From positions 5,146,001 to 5,210,000 of the forward strand of contig NZ_CP155619.1 in assembly GCF_039697315.1 (NCBI RefSeq): DNA of 64,000 nucleotides, in the 5' to 3' direction. This document shows positions 16,913 to 25,602 of this stretch, piece by piece (position 1 is the first letter of the stretch; every line of letters begins with the position of its first letter). This DNA comes from Pseudomonas abietaniphila. GTDB lineage: Bacteria; Pseudomonadota; Gammaproteobacteria; Pseudomonadales; Pseudomonadaceae. The notes below the pieces were generated by a model that was given only the letters and a program-made list of their open reading frames with translations, was not told the origin of the DNA and ran no database searches. A program made the translations under genes and the position numbers.

Positions 16913-18085
16913 ATGGCAGTCAAGGTTCTGGTGGTAGACGACTCCGGCTTTTTTCGCCGGCGCGTCTCGGAAATTCTTTCCTCTGACACAACGATTCAAG
17001 TGGTCGGCACCGCCACCAATGGCAAGGAAGCGATCGAGCAGGCCCTGGCCCTCAAGCCCGATGTCATCACCATGGACTACGAAATGCCGATGATGGATGG
17101 CATTACTGCCGTTCGCCACATCATGCAGCGCTGTCCTACGCCGGTTCTGATGTTCTCCTCGCTGACGCACGAAGGCGCCCGGGTCACCCTGGATGCACTG
17201 GATGCGGGTGCGGTGGATTTCCTGCCGAAGAATTTCGAAGACATTTCGCGTAACCCTGACAAGGTCAAGCAGATGCTGTGCGAGAAAGTGCACAGCATTT
17301 CTCGCAGTAACCGCCGCTCCACTGGTTTTGCTGCCGCACCCGTTGTCGCGCCTGCTGCGTCGACCCCTGCGCCAGCCCCGGGTGCGTTGCGCAGCCCGGC
17401 CCCGGCGGCAGGGACGGCGCGTCCTGCACCGGCGCGTCCTCTGGCCGGGACGTCCACTCACCCTGCGCCTGCTCATCACGCGTCGGCACCTGCCACGCAC
17501 AATTCGCCCGCGCCCAAGCGCAAGGCCTACAAGCTGGTCGCCATCGGCACCTCCACGGGTGGTCCGGTTGCGCTGCAGCGCGTGCTGACCCAGCTGCCCG
17601 CCAATTTTCCGGCTCCGATCGTGCTGATTCAGCACATGCCGGCGGCGTTCACCAAGGCCTTCGCCGAGCGCCTCGACAAACTGTGCCGCATCAGCGTCAA
17701 GGAAGCCGAAGACGGCGACATTCTGCGTCCGGGGCTGGCGCTGCTGGCGCCTGGCGGCAAGCAGATGATGGTCGACGGCCGTGGAGCGGTGAAAATCCTG
17801 CCGGGTGACGAGCGCCTCAACTACAAGCCGTGCGTCGACATCACCTTTGGTTCAGCGGCCAAGTCCTACGGCGACAAAGTGCTCGCGGTGGTGCTGACCG
17901 GCATGGGCGCGGACGGTCGCGAAGGCGCGCGTCTGCTCAAGCAGGGCGGCAGTCACATCTGGGCGCAGGACGAAGCCAGCTGCGTGATCTACGGCATGCC
18001 GATGGCCATCGTCAAAGCCGATCTGGCGGACGCCGTTTACAGCCTGGACGATATCGGGCGTCACTTGGTCGAGGCGTGTCTGTAA
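16913..18085 (+). CDS. cheB: Chemoreceptor glutamate methylesterase CheB
   Basis: 390 residues: a receiver domain ([11 protein letters not shown], phospho-Asp in [17 protein letters not shown]), a long Pro/Ala linker (about 138-205), then the methylesterase domain with catalytic Ser in IGTSTGGP, His in LIQHMP and Asp in [10 protein letters not shown]. It removes methyl groups from, or deamidates, receptors during adaptation. The ATG at 16913 is chosen because TGGAG lies 5 bp upstream. No cheR is in the window. The stop overlaps the motC start (TAATG). Confidence 0.96.
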   Translation: MAVKVLVVDDSGFFRRRVSEILSSDTTIQVVGTATNGKEAIEQALALKPDVITMDYEMPMMDGITAVRHIMQRCPTPVLMFSSLTHEGARVTLDALDAGAVDFLPKNFEDISRNPDKVKQMLCEKVHSISRSNRRSTGFAAAPVVAPAASTPAPAPGALRSPAPAAGTARPAPARPLAGTSTHPAPAHHASAPATHNSPAPKRKAYKLVAIGTSTGGPVALQRVLTQLPANFPAPIVLIQHMPAAFTKAFAERLDKLCRISVKEAEDGDILRPGLALLAPGGKQMMVDGRGAVKILPGDERLNYKPCVDITFGSAAKSYGDKVLAVVLTGMGADGREGARLLKQGGSHIWAQDEASCVIYGMPMAIVKADLADAVYSLDDIGRHLVEACL

Positions 18086-18825
18086 TGGATGTTTTGACAC
18101 TTATCGGGATCATTCTGGCGTTCGTCGCCATCATCGGCGGTAACTTTCTGGAAGGTGGCCACCTGGGCGCCTTGCTCAACGGGCCCGCTGCGCTGATCGT
18201 GCTGGGCGGCACCCTCGCGGCCTGCCTGTTGCAGACGCCGATGAGCGCCTTCAAACGCGCGATTCAGATCTTCGTCTGGATTCTGTTTCCGCCGCGCATC
18301 GACCTGGCCGGCGGCATCGACCGTGTGGTGTCGTGGAGCCTGACCGCGCGCAAGGAAGGCCTGCTGGGCCTTGAATCCGTGGCCGATGGCGAGCCCGATG
18401 CGTACTCGCGCAAAGGCCTGCAATTGCTGGTCGACGGTGCCGAGCCGGAAGCCATTCGCAGCATCCTGGAAGTGGACTTCATGACCCAGGAAAGCCGTGA
18501 CATTCAGGCGGCCAAAGTCTTTGAAAGCATGGGCGGCTGCGCGCCGACCGTGGGCATCATCGGTGCGGTCATGGGCCTGATCCACGTGATGGGCAACCTT
18601 GCTGACCCGAACCAGTTGGGCAGTGGCATTGCAGTCGCGTTCGTGGCAACCATCTATGGCGTGGCTTCGGCCAACCTGATCCTGCTGCCGGTGGCCAACA
18701 AGCTCAAAGCCGTTGCCATTCGTCAGTCGCGTTACCGTGAAATGCTTCTCGAAGGCCTGCTGTCCATTGCCGAAGGCGAGAACCCGCGTTCGATCGAATT
18801 GAAGCTGCAAGGCTTCATGGAGTGA
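18085..18825 (+). CDS. motC: Flagellar motor stator protein MotC (MotA family)
   Basis: 246 residues starting [20 protein letters not shown], with four membrane helices: two near the N-terminus (about 1-25, 30-55) and two late (GCAPTVGIIGAVMGLIHVM and GIAVAFVATIYGVASANLILLPV). The cytoplasmic loop between them contacts FliG. With MotD it forms a proton-conducting stator; Pseudomonas usually has a second set, MotAB, elsewhere. The start overlaps the cheB stop by one base. Confidence 0.95.
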   Translation: MDVLTLIGIILAFVAIIGGNFLEGGHLGALLNGPAALIVLGGTLAACLLQTPMSAFKRAIQIFVWILFPPRIDLAGGIDRVVSWSLTARKEGLLGLESVADGEPDAYSRKGLQLLVDGAEPEAIRSILEVDFMTQESRDIQAAKVFESMGGCAPTVGIIGAVMGLIHVMGNLADPNQLGSGIAVAFVATIYGVASANLILLPVANKLKAVAIRQSRYREMLLEGLLSIAEGENPRSIELKLQGFME

Positions 18826-18832
18826 TGGACTG

Positions 18833-19714
18833 ATGGCCCGTCGACGTCGCCACGAAGAGCACGAAAATCACGAGCGCTGGCTGGTGTCCTACGCCGACTT
18901 CATCACGCTGCTGTTCGCGTTTTTTGTGGTCATGTACTCCATCTCGTCGCTCAACGAAGGCAAGTACAAGGTGCTGTCCGAAGCGCTGGTCGGCGTGTTC
19001 AACGAAGCCGAGCGCAGCGTGAAGCCAATCCCGATCGGTGAGCAGAAGCCGCAGACCGTTCGGCCAGCCGATCCTCTGGTTCAAGACAGCGAGCAGACCG
19101 ATGCCGCCCTGGGGCAGGGCGCACAGGACCCGCTGAAATCCATCGCCGATGACGTGAATGCCGCGTTCGGCGACTTGATCGCCTCAAAACAGATGACCGT
19201 GCGCGGCAACGAGCTGTGGATCGAGATCGAGCTCAACTCCAGCCTGCTCTTCGGCAGCGGCGATGCCATGCCCAGCAACCAGGCGTTCGATTTGATCGAC
19301 AAAGTGGCGAAAATCATCAAGCCGTTCGACAACCCGATTCACGTCGAAGGTTTCACCGATGACCAGCCGATCAATACGGGGCAGTTCCCGAGCAACTGGG
19401 AGCTGTCGTCGGCGCGTTCTTCGAGCATCGTGCGCATGCTGGCCATGGACGGGATCAATCCGGCGCGTCTGGCGTCGGTCGGCTACGGCGAGTTCCAGCC
19501 GCTGACGTCCAACGCCACCGCCGATGGCCGTGCGCGCAACCGTCGTGTGGTGCTGGTGATTTCCCGCAACCTGGACGTGCGCCGCAGCCTGACGGGTTCC
19601 GGCACTACGGCCAATGCGAAACCGGATGCTGCACTGCGTCGTGCTGGCACGCAAACTGCACCTGTCCCAGCCAAGCCGTCGCAAGGCGTCAAATCTTCGT
19701 CATCTGCCCCTTAA
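18833..19714 (+). CDS. motD: Flagellar motor stator protein MotD (MotB family)
   Basis: 293 residues. A basic N-terminus is followed by one membrane helix with the proton-carrying Asp (WLVSYADFITLLFAFFVVMY, about 16-35). A plug/linker region leads to an OmpA-like peptidoglycan-binding domain (VEGFTDDQPINTGQFPSNWE, then ARLASVGYGEFQP). It anchors the MotC stator to the cell wall. The C-terminal 40 residues are Ala/Pro-rich and probably disordered. Confidence 0.95.
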   Translation: MARRRRHEEHENHERWLVSYADFITLLFAFFVVMYSISSLNEGKYKVLSEALVGVFNEAERSVKPIPIGEQKPQTVRPADPLVQDSEQTDAALGQGAQDPLKSIADDVNAAFGDLIASKQMTVRGNELWIEIELNSSLLFGSGDAMPSNQAFDLIDKVAKIIKPFDNPIHVEGFTDDQPINTGQFPSNWELSSARSSSIVRMLAMDGINPARLASVGYGEFQPLTSNATADGRARNRRVVLVISRNLDVRRSLTGSGTTANAKPDAALRRAGTQTAPVPAKPSQGVKSSSSAP

Positions 19715-19753
19715 TTCTCGGTCACCGTTTGGGTCCGGGGGGAAAACGAACAC

Positions 19754-20542
19754 ATGAGAGTCTGGGCAGTAGCCAATCAGAAAGGCGGGGTCGGCAAGAC
19801 CACCACCTCAATCGCTTTAGCCGGGTTGCTGGCCGAGGCGGGCAAGCGCGTGGTCGTGGTCGACCTGGACCCTCACGGCTCGATGACCAGTTATTTCGGC
19901 CACAACCCCGATGCGCTGGAACACAGTTGTTTCGACCTGTTCCTGAATAAAGGCGCCGTGCCGGATGGGTTGCCCGGCCAGTTGTTGTTGCCCACCAGTG
20001 ACAAACGTATTTCCCTGCTGCCTTCCAGCACCGCGCTCGCCACCCTTGAGCGCCAGTCGCCGGGCCAGAGCGGGCTGGGCCTGGTGATTGCCAAGAGCCT
20101 TGCGCAGCTGTGGCAGGATTTCGATTACGCGATCATCGACAGCCCGCCGTTGCTGGGCGTGTTGATGGTCAACGCGCTGGCGGCCAGTCAGCAACTGGCG
20201 ATTCCGGTGCAGACCGAGTTTCTGGCGGTCAAGGGCCTGGAGCGCATGGTCAACACGCTGGCGATGATCAACCGTTCGCGCAAGGTTCCGCTGCCGTACA
20301 CCATCGTGCCGACGCTGTTCGACCGCCGCACGCAGGCGTCGATGGGCACCTTGAAGTTGTTGCGCGACAGTTTTCCTGAACACGTGTGGAACGCCTTTAT
20401 TCCGGTGGACACGCGCTTGCGTGATGCCAGCCGTGCGGGCGTCACGCCGTCGCAGTTCGACAACAAGAGCCGGGGAGTGTTGGCGTATCGTGCGTTGCTC
20501 AAGCACATGCTCACCGAACAGCTTGTGGGACAGGTGGCCTGA
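19754..20542 (+). CDS. ParA/MinD-type ATPase of the chemotaxis cluster (ParC-like)
   Basis: 262 residues with the deviant Walker A motif NQKGGVGKTTTS (about 7-18), the switch VVVDLDPHGSMTSYFG and Walker B YAIIDSPPLLG. Such ATPases encoded inside che operons (ParC in Vibrio) position the chemosensory array at the cell pole. It lies between motD and a CheW-domain scaffold, which supports that role over plasmid partitioning; no ParB is nearby. Polar targeting is inferred from family and context. Confidence 0.88.
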   Translation: MRVWAVANQKGGVGKTTTSIALAGLLAEAGKRVVVVDLDPHGSMTSYFGHNPDALEHSCFDLFLNKGAVPDGLPGQLLLPTSDKRISLLPSSTALATLERQSPGQSGLGLVIAKSLAQLWQDFDYAIIDSPPLLGVLMVNALAASQQLAIPVQTEFLAVKGLERMVNTLAMINRSRKVPLPYTIVPTLFDRRTQASMGTLKLLRDSFPEHVWNAFIPVDTRLRDASRAGVTPSQFDNKSRGVLAYRALLKHMLTEQLVGQVA

Positions 20543-20543
20543 C

Positions 20544-20660
20544 ATGTCCGCTGATCGTTTAATCCCGGTCAATGCGCCTGCGCGCTCAAGTCGGCCAGCT
20601 GTTCAGCCGATATCGGGTATAGGCGGTAATCGCATCACTAATTTTCGGGCTCCCGTATGA
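20544..20660 (+). CDS. Possible 38-residue leader peptide coupled to the CheW-domain gene
   Basis: An ATG starting 2 bp after the ParA-like stop (MSADRLIPVNAPARS...) runs to a TGA that overlaps the next gene's ATG as ATGA. The downstream gene has no clear ribosome-binding site of its own (TCGGGCTCCCGT before its ATG), so a coupled upstream frame is plausible. The peptide has no recognisable domain. It may be translated only to deliver ribosomes, or may not be a gene. Confidence 0.33.
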   Translation: MSADRLIPVNAPARSSRPAVQPISGIGGNRITNFRAPV

Positions 20661-21610
20661 ACCGCCCTCTGGACATCGCATCACGACCGCAACTGGCGCT
20701 GCAGAACTACCTCGACGCGTTGCTTCAAGACGCCACCGAAGAACTGGAAGCCGTCGAAAGCATCGATGAGTTTCAAGCGGCCGTGCTCGAAGAGCAGGCT
20801 CACGATGCACGCATGCGTTCGGCCGTTGCCGAAGCCGTAGCGGCGGCCGTCCCGGTCAGCCGACCTGCGCCGGTGTCGCTGGCGTTCACGCCTGAGCCTG
20901 TCGCACGACTGGCGACCGTTCGCGAGACAGCACCGCTGGCCAGACCGCTTGCTGACCCCGTGACGACCCAATTCCTTGAAACGCCGGTTATTCTGCCGCC
21001 GGTGATCGCACCTCCCTTGATCGCTCCCGCCGTCGTCGAACCGGTCACTGCGGAACCGACGGTGGGACTGGTCGAGCCCGTGGCCGACGTGCACTTGCCG
21101 GCGCAACGCACGCCAACTCCGCCGCCTACGTCCGATGAGCGTCCGGCCTGGGCAGACGAGCCGTTCGAATGCCTGCTGTTCGATGTCGCCGGGCTGACCC
21201 TGGCGGTGCCACTGGTGTGTCTGGGTTCGATCTATCCATTGGCCGGGCATGACCTGACGCCGTTGTTCGGGCAACCGGACTGGTTCCTCGGGATTCTGCC
21301 CAGTCAGGCCGGCAACCTGAAAGTGCTGGATACCGCCCGCTGGATCATGCCGGACCGCTACCGCGACGATTTTCGTCAGGGCTTGCAGTACGTCATCTCG
21401 GTTCAGGGCTACGAGTGGGGATTGGCGGTGCATCAGGTCAGCCGCTCGCTGCGCCTGGACCCGAAAGAAATCAAATGGCGCACCCATCGCGGTCAACGTC
21501 CGTGGCTTGCCGGGACGGTGATCGAACACATGTGTGCGTTGCTGGACGTGTCCGAACTGGCCGAGCTGATCGCCAGCGGTGCGGTCAAGCAGATGCAGGC
21601 TCGTAAATAA
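20657..21610 (+). CDS. CheW-domain scaffold protein (ParP-like)
   Basis: 317 residues. The N-terminal half (about 1-165) is low complexity, rich in Pro, Ala and Val, with a short helical start (ALQNYLDALLQDATEELEAVES). The C-terminal half (about 168-312) is a CheW-type domain (FECLLFDVAGLTLAVPLVCLGSIY...FLGILPSQAGNLKVLDTARW). Family members next to a che-cluster ParA (ParP in Vibrio) link the polar ATPase to CheA arrays. The only possible start is the ATG at 20657 because a stop lies just upstream in frame. Confidence 0.87.
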   Translation: MNRPLDIASRPQLALQNYLDALLQDATEELEAVESIDEFQAAVLEEQAHDARMRSAVAEAVAAAVPVSRPAPVSLAFTPEPVARLATVRETAPLARPLADPVTTQFLETPVILPPVIAPPLIAPAVVEPVTAEPTVGLVEPVADVHLPAQRTPTPPPTSDERPAWADEPFECLLFDVAGLTLAVPLVCLGSIYPLAGHDLTPLFGQPDWFLGILPSQAGNLKVLDTARWIMPDRYRDDFRQGLQYVISVQGYEWGLAVHQVSRSLRLDPKEIKWRTHRGQRPWLAGTVIEHMCALLDVSELAELIASGAVKQMQARK

Positions 21611-21682
21611 ACACCATTAGATAAACACAGGCCGGTGCTGAAAGCGTCGGCCGCACAGCACAACACGCAAGGGGTTAGGGGT

Positions 21683-22162
21683 ATGAAGAAGTCGTCAGCA
21701 CAGGGTTCCGAAGATCCGATTCTGCAGTGGGTCACCTTCCGCCTGGACAACGAAACATATGGCATCAACGTGATGCAGGTTCAGGAAGTGCTGCGCTACA
21801 CCGAGATCGCGCCAGTGCCGGGTGCGCCGAGCTACGTGCTGGGCATCATCAACCTGCGTGGCAATGTGGTCACCGTGATCGACACCCGCCAGCGCTTTGG
21901 TCTGCCGCCGGTTGAAGTCAGCGACAACACGCGTATCGTGATCATCGAGGCCGATAAGCAAGTGGTCGGGATCCTGGTCGACAGCGTCGCTGAAGTGGTT
22001 TACCTGCGTCAGTCGGAAGTCGAAACCGCGCCGAACGTGGGCAACGACGAATCCGCGAAATTCATCCAGGGCGTCTGCAACAAGAACGGCGAGCTGCTGA
22101 TCCTCGTGGAGCTGGACAAGATGATGTCCGAGGAAGAGTGGTCCGAGCTGGAGAACATCTGA
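21683..22162 (+). CDS. cheW: Chemotaxis coupling protein CheW
   Basis: 159 residues, essentially one CheW SH3-like domain (LQWVTFRLDNETYGINVMQVQEVLRY, YVLGIINLRGNVVTVIDTRQRFG, GILVDSVAEVVYL). CheW bridges CheA and receptors. The ATG at 21683 is chosen over an in-frame start 48 bp upstream: it gives MKKSSAQGSEDP, matches the family's usual length, and is preceded by a G-rich Shine-Dalgarno region. The next gene starts immediately after its stop. Confidence 0.95.
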   Translation: MKKSSAQGSEDPILQWVTFRLDNETYGINVMQVQEVLRYTEIAPVPGAPSYVLGIINLRGNVVTVIDTRQRFGLPPVEVSDNTRIVIIEADKQVVGILVDSVAEVVYLRQSEVETAPNVGNDESAKFIQGVCNKNGELLILVELDKMMSEEEWSELENI

Positions 22163-22561
22163 TTGATTCTTGAGGTTGCGGTCATTTTTCTGGCGGTGTT
22201 GTGGGTCGCGACGGTTGCGATGTTCATGGCCCACACCAAACGCCTACGTACACTGGCCACGCAGCAGGTCGAAGCCGACTCGCTGCGTGATCAGCGCATC
22301 CGTGAGCTGGCTCGGCGCCTGGAGAACTACCAGGGCGGTACGGTGAAGATGGGCGAAGATCTGCACGAACTGCGCTCCATCGTCGCGCCGCTGCCGGACA
22401 AGATCACCGCGCTCGAACAGCGCGACCCCTCCACACTGTCCTTCGCCCAGGCCGCACGCCTGGTCAGCATGGGCGCCAGCGTCGACGAACTCACTCAGTC
22501 CTGCGGCCTGACGCAGGCCGAGGCGCAGTTGATGAGCAAGTTGCACGGGAATAATGGATAG
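22163..22561 (+). CDS. DUF2802 family membrane-anchored protein
   Basis: 132 residues from a TTG start abutting the cheW stop: one N-terminal membrane helix (about 2-21), a basic/coiled-coil-like helix (about 25-60) and a C-terminal segment (FAQAARLVSMGASVDELTQSCGLTQAEAQLMSKLH) that resembles a small helical DNA-binding-like or DUF2802 fold. It closes the chemotaxis gene run in Pseudomonas. Function is unknown; tight linkage suggests a role in array or motor function. Confidence 0.8.
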   Translation: MILEVAVIFLAVLWVATVAMFMAHTKRLRTLATQQVEADSLRDQRIRELARRLENYQGGTVKMGEDLHELRSIVAPLPDKITALEQRDPSTLSFAQAARLVSMGASVDELTQSCGLTQAEAQLMSKLHGNNG

Positions 22562-22734
22562 CAGGATTTTTGGTTCTGCCGTTGTTGGATACGGTGTGTA
22601 TATCCGTTCCTTGGTAACGGCTGCCACTGCGCATCGCCTGCGTTCGGCCTGTACACACGTCACGTTCTGCGGCGCCTGACATTGCTCGCAACAAGATCAA
22701 AAGCGAACGCCTGTCCAGGCTTCGCTCCGATCTC

Positions 22735-22798
22735 TTGTAGGAGCAGTCGGAGATTACGACGGCGGCGAAAGTGGTGGATCAGATACACCGCCTTCGTA
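22735..22798. repeat. Degenerate fragment of the GTCGGAGGTTACGACGGC repeat family
   Basis: AGTCGGAGATTACGACGGCG followed by GCGAAAGTGGTGGATCAGAT is a diverged partial copy of the unit tandemly repeated at 32,597-33,362. It lies in the convergent gap between the DUF2802 gene and the FlhB-like gene. Nothing else is recognisable in this 250-bp gap. Confidence 0.7.
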
Positions 22799-22813
22799 TA
22801 GGGATAGCACCTG

Positions 22814-23131
22814 TCAGCGCGGCGTAATATCCCGCTCAACCGGCTCCGGATCCGGGTCGAACCCCACCGGAAACTTGCCTTTGAGGTGCCAGGCGAAGGC
22901 GATGATTTCGGCGATGGTCAGGTACAGCTCCTTCGGGATGCTGTCGCCCAGTTCCAGGCGCGCAAGCATTTTCACCAGTTCGGCGTTTTCGTAGATCGGG
23001 ACCTTGTACTCGCGGGCGATGGCCAGGATCGCTTCGGCCAAGGCGTCGTCGCCCTTGGCCGTGAGGGTCGGGGCTTGCTGGCCGTCGTAGCTCAGGGCAA
23101 TCGCCTGACGCGGATTCTGTTCGGTGTTCAT
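22814..23131 (-). CDS. FlhB C-terminal-domain paralogue (FlhX/YlqH-like)
   Basis: 105 residues starting MNTEQNPRQAIALSYDGQQAPT. It aligns by eye with the cytoplasmic domain of FlhB (AKGDDALAEAILAIAREYKVPIYENAELVKMLARLELGDSIP) but has no membrane part and no NPTH cleavage motif. Stand-alone FlhB C-domains are known (FlhX of Helicobacter, YlqH of Bacillus). Its ATG overlaps the stop of the FliK-like gene upstream (ATGA), so the pair is translated together. The ATG at 23131 is preferred over a longer frame that would run into that gene. Confidence 0.87.
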   Translation of the reverse strand: MNTEQNPRQAIALSYDGQQAPTLTAKGDDALAEAILAIAREYKVPIYENAELVKMLARLELGDSIPKELYLTIAEIIAFAWHLKGKFPVGFDPDPEPVERDITPR

Positions 23132-24759
23132 CAGGCGTTCTCGTCGATCCAGCGTTGTTCCAGCACCGTGCGTGGCCCGTGGGTCGGTGTGCCACGGTTG
23201 CACTCCAGTTCCTTGACGTTCAGGCCGACCGCCACCAGACGTGCGCGCAGGTTGTCCAGCTCACTGGAAATCAACTCCGCGCTGCCCTCGCGTTCCGCCC
23301 ACAGCTGGCTGGACAGATTGCCTGCGACGAGTTGTGCCTGCACCTGCAACGGGCCCAGCGGCTCCAGATCGAAGGCCAGTTCGACGCGCCAGAGTTTTTC
23401 CTTTTCCTTGAGGTCCTGTGCCGCCGTCTCGGCGGCGTCCTCGCGCTCCGGAGTGTCTTCGCGCTGAACCCTGACCTGCAACGGCACGATGTCGTGGGCA
23501 TTGCGCATGGGGATTTCCAGCTGCCAGGTCGTGACCTGAGTGCCGTCGGCGTTGGTGCGGGTCTGTTCCAGTCCGCCCAACTGGTGGCTTTGCAGGCGCG
23601 AAATAGCCCCTGCAGCCAGTTTGAGCAGGGTTTCCAGATCATCCTTGCTGTCCGGGCTGCCGAGGGTCCGGGCCGGTAATGGGAAGTTGATCGGCACGTT
23701 CGGCGCAGCGACCAGTCCCAGCGTTCCCAAGGCGTTGCGAATCACACTGGGCATCGCGCGGGCGAGGGTGTTGGCGGCTGCGGCCGCGTCGTAACTGACG
23801 TTGCCCGGCAAACCCGGAAGTATCTGGGCGATCACGCGCAGCAGGTTCGCTTTCAAGTCCGGCACCAGTGTCGGGTTTTCTCCGGCCAACAAGCGCGACT
23901 CCATGAACAGGCCACTGGCATTCAGCGCCTGCGCCACACCTTTGGCGGTGGTCAGTTGTTGCACATCCGGCAGGTCCGCCAGCAACTGATCGATGCTGGC
24001 GCGTAAAGAGGGTGGCAGGTTGTCCGGGCTGTTCGTTGCGCGAGACGGCAGGTTCTGCAGCGCGGTCAGCAAGCTCTGCAGTGAGCCTTGGCGGCTTTGT
24101 TGGGTCGACAGTTGCTGGGCCAGCGCCAGTTCGTCCAGTCGATTGGGCATGGCGATGAAGTTCAGCGCCTGACTGTTCTGCACCTGGGCACTGAGCAAAC
24201 TGCCCACCCGCAAAGGCTGCGGGCTATCGATGGTGAGGCTGCTGCCCGCCAGCGCAGTATTGAGCAGCATGACGATGGAACGGTAGTTCGCGGTCGGTGT
24301 GGCCATGCTGCCTGTGGGTTGCCCCGCCAGTTGCGCGACGTTCTGGGCCATGACCTGCGTCGTCAGTACCTTGCCTTGCAGCAGCGTGCCCGCAGGCAGT
24401 TGGCGGGTGTCGATGCTGGTCAGGCTGTTGGCGATCGCTTTCTGAAGTTCCTGCACGCTGATCGTCAGGGTATCGGCCGACCCCTGGGCAACGTTGACGT
24501 TAGTGCCGGGCGTCAGTGGCAGGGAGCTGCTGACGGGCAGGGTGGTCTGCTGGCCGTTGTTCATGGTCAGCCTGAGCAGCAGCTGGAAATCCTGGCCAAG
24601 CTGCTTGAGGCTGACCACTTCAGCGTTGGCGACCTGACCCAAATTCAAAAGGCCCGCGCGCGGCTCCATGAGCTTGAGCACTTCGCCCGGCGGAACGCCT
24701 GCCCGTAACAAGGCCGTGGCCGCCGCGACTGGAGAAAGATTGGGTATATCGCCTGTCAT
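23131..24759 (-). CDS. Second FliK-like flagellar hook-length control protein
   Basis: 542 residues. The N-terminal two thirds are low complexity and helical, rich in Leu/Ala/Gln. The last 120 residues form a FliK C-terminal-type domain (RVELAFDLEPLGPLQVQAQLVAGNLSSQLWAER, with LRARLVAVGLNVKELEC near the end). It is divergent from the true fliK at the window start and is paired with an FlhB C-domain gene. The ATG gives MTGDIPNLSPVAA. Its export-switch role is inferred from domains only. Confidence 0.85.
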   Translation of the reverse strand: MTGDIPNLSPVAAATALLRAGVPPGEVLKLMEPRAGLLNLGQVANAEVVSLKQLGQDFQLLLRLTMNNGQQTTLPVSSSLPLTPGTNVNVAQGSADTLTISVQELQKAIANSLTSIDTRQLPAGTLLQGKVLTTQVMAQNVAQLAGQPTGSMATPTANYRSIVMLLNTALAGSSLTIDSPQPLRVGSLLSAQVQNSQALNFIAMPNRLDELALAQQLSTQQSRQGSLQSLLTALQNLPSRATNSPDNLPPSLRASIDQLLADLPDVQQLTTAKGVAQALNASGLFMESRLLAGENPTLVPDLKANLLRVIAQILPGLPGNVSYDAAAAANTLARAMPSVIRNALGTLGLVAAPNVPINFPLPARTLGSPDSKDDLETLLKLAAGAISRLQSHQLGGLEQTRTNADGTQVTTWQLEIPMRNAHDIVPLQVRVQREDTPEREDAAETAAQDLKEKEKLWRVELAFDLEPLGPLQVQAQLVAGNLSSQLWAEREGSAELISSELDNLRARLVAVGLNVKELECNRGTPTHGPRTVLEQRWIDENA

Positions 24760-24851
24760 CAGATCCCGACTCGGTAAAGGTGCGCTCTGGGTCGCCTGTT
24801 CTGGACACTATCCCCATATCAGCCTGCGCACGGCAACAGCGCCTATCTATG

Positions 24852-24857
24852 TATAAT
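24852..24857 (+). promoter_or_regulatory. Candidate -10 element upstream of ccmA
   Basis: A perfect TATAAT hexamer (context CTATGTATAATCCTG) lies 110 bp before the ccmA ATG in the gap between the divergent FliK-like and ccm genes. No good -35 hexamer is visible at 16-18 bp, so this is a tentative sigma-70 promoter. Confidence 0.4.
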
Positions 24858-24966
24858 CCTGCGCCGACGTCATCGGCGGGCTACCGTTAAGCTGCATCAG
24901 TATAACGGCCGTCATAACGCTGACTTGAACCGCCGTGCACACCTGCTATCCGAAAAGAAGGTCCCC

Positions 24967-25602
24967 ATGTCGATCCCTGTTCTTGAAGCCGTGTCGCTGG
25001 CCTGCGAGCGTGACTGGCGCCTGCTGTTCGAGAAGCTCGACCTGCGGCTGGCAGCGGGCGATATGGTGCAGATCAGCGGCCCGAACGGCAGTGGCAAGAC
25101 CACTTTGCTGCGTCTGTTGAGCGGCTTGATGCAGCCCACGGCAGGCGATGTATTGCTCGACGGTAAACCTCTGTCGCAACAGCGCAGCGAACTTGCCCGC
25201 AACCTGCTGTGGATCGGCCATGCCGCCGGGATCAAAGAGTTGTTGACCCCGGTTGAAAACCTCACCTGGCTCTGCGCCTTGCACCACAGCGTCGAATCCG
25301 ATGCCATTTGGCAAGCCCTCGATTCGGTTGGACTGCGCGGTTTCGAAGATGTGCCGTGTCATACCTTGTCGGCCGGGCAGAAACGCCGGGTCGCGCTGGC
25401 CCGTCTGTATTTGCCGGGCCCGGCGCTGTGGATGCTCGATGAGCCGTTCACCGCGCTGGACAAACAAGGCGTGGCGCAACTCGAGTCGCATCTGGCCGAT
25501 CACTGCGAAGACGGCGGCACCGTGGTGCTGACCACTCACCATACGCTGAGCCGCACACCGGCCGGTTACCGCGATCTGGACCTGGGGCAGTGGGCCGTAT
25601 GA
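24967..25602 (+). CDS. ccmA: Cytochrome c maturation ABC ATPase CcmA
   Basis: 211 residues: Walker [10 protein letters not shown] (about 38-46), ABC signature [14 protein letters not shown], Walker [10 protein letters not shown], and a switch His in TTHH. With CcmB, CcmC and CcmD it releases holo-CcmE so that heme can be passed to apocytochromes. The ATG at 24967 ([16 protein letters not shown]) is preferred over an upstream in-frame start because it matches family length. The stop overlaps the ccmB ATG. Confidence 0.96.
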   Translation: MSIPVLEAVSLACERDWRLLFEKLDLRLAAGDMVQISGPNGSGKTTLLRLLSGLMQPTAGDVLLDGKPLSQQRSELARNLLWIGHAAGIKELLTPVENLTWLCALHHSVESDAIWQALDSVGLRGFEDVPCHTLSAGQKRRVALARLYLPGPALWMLDEPFTALDKQGVAQLESHLADHCEDGGTVVLTTHHTLSRTPAGYRDLDLGQWAV

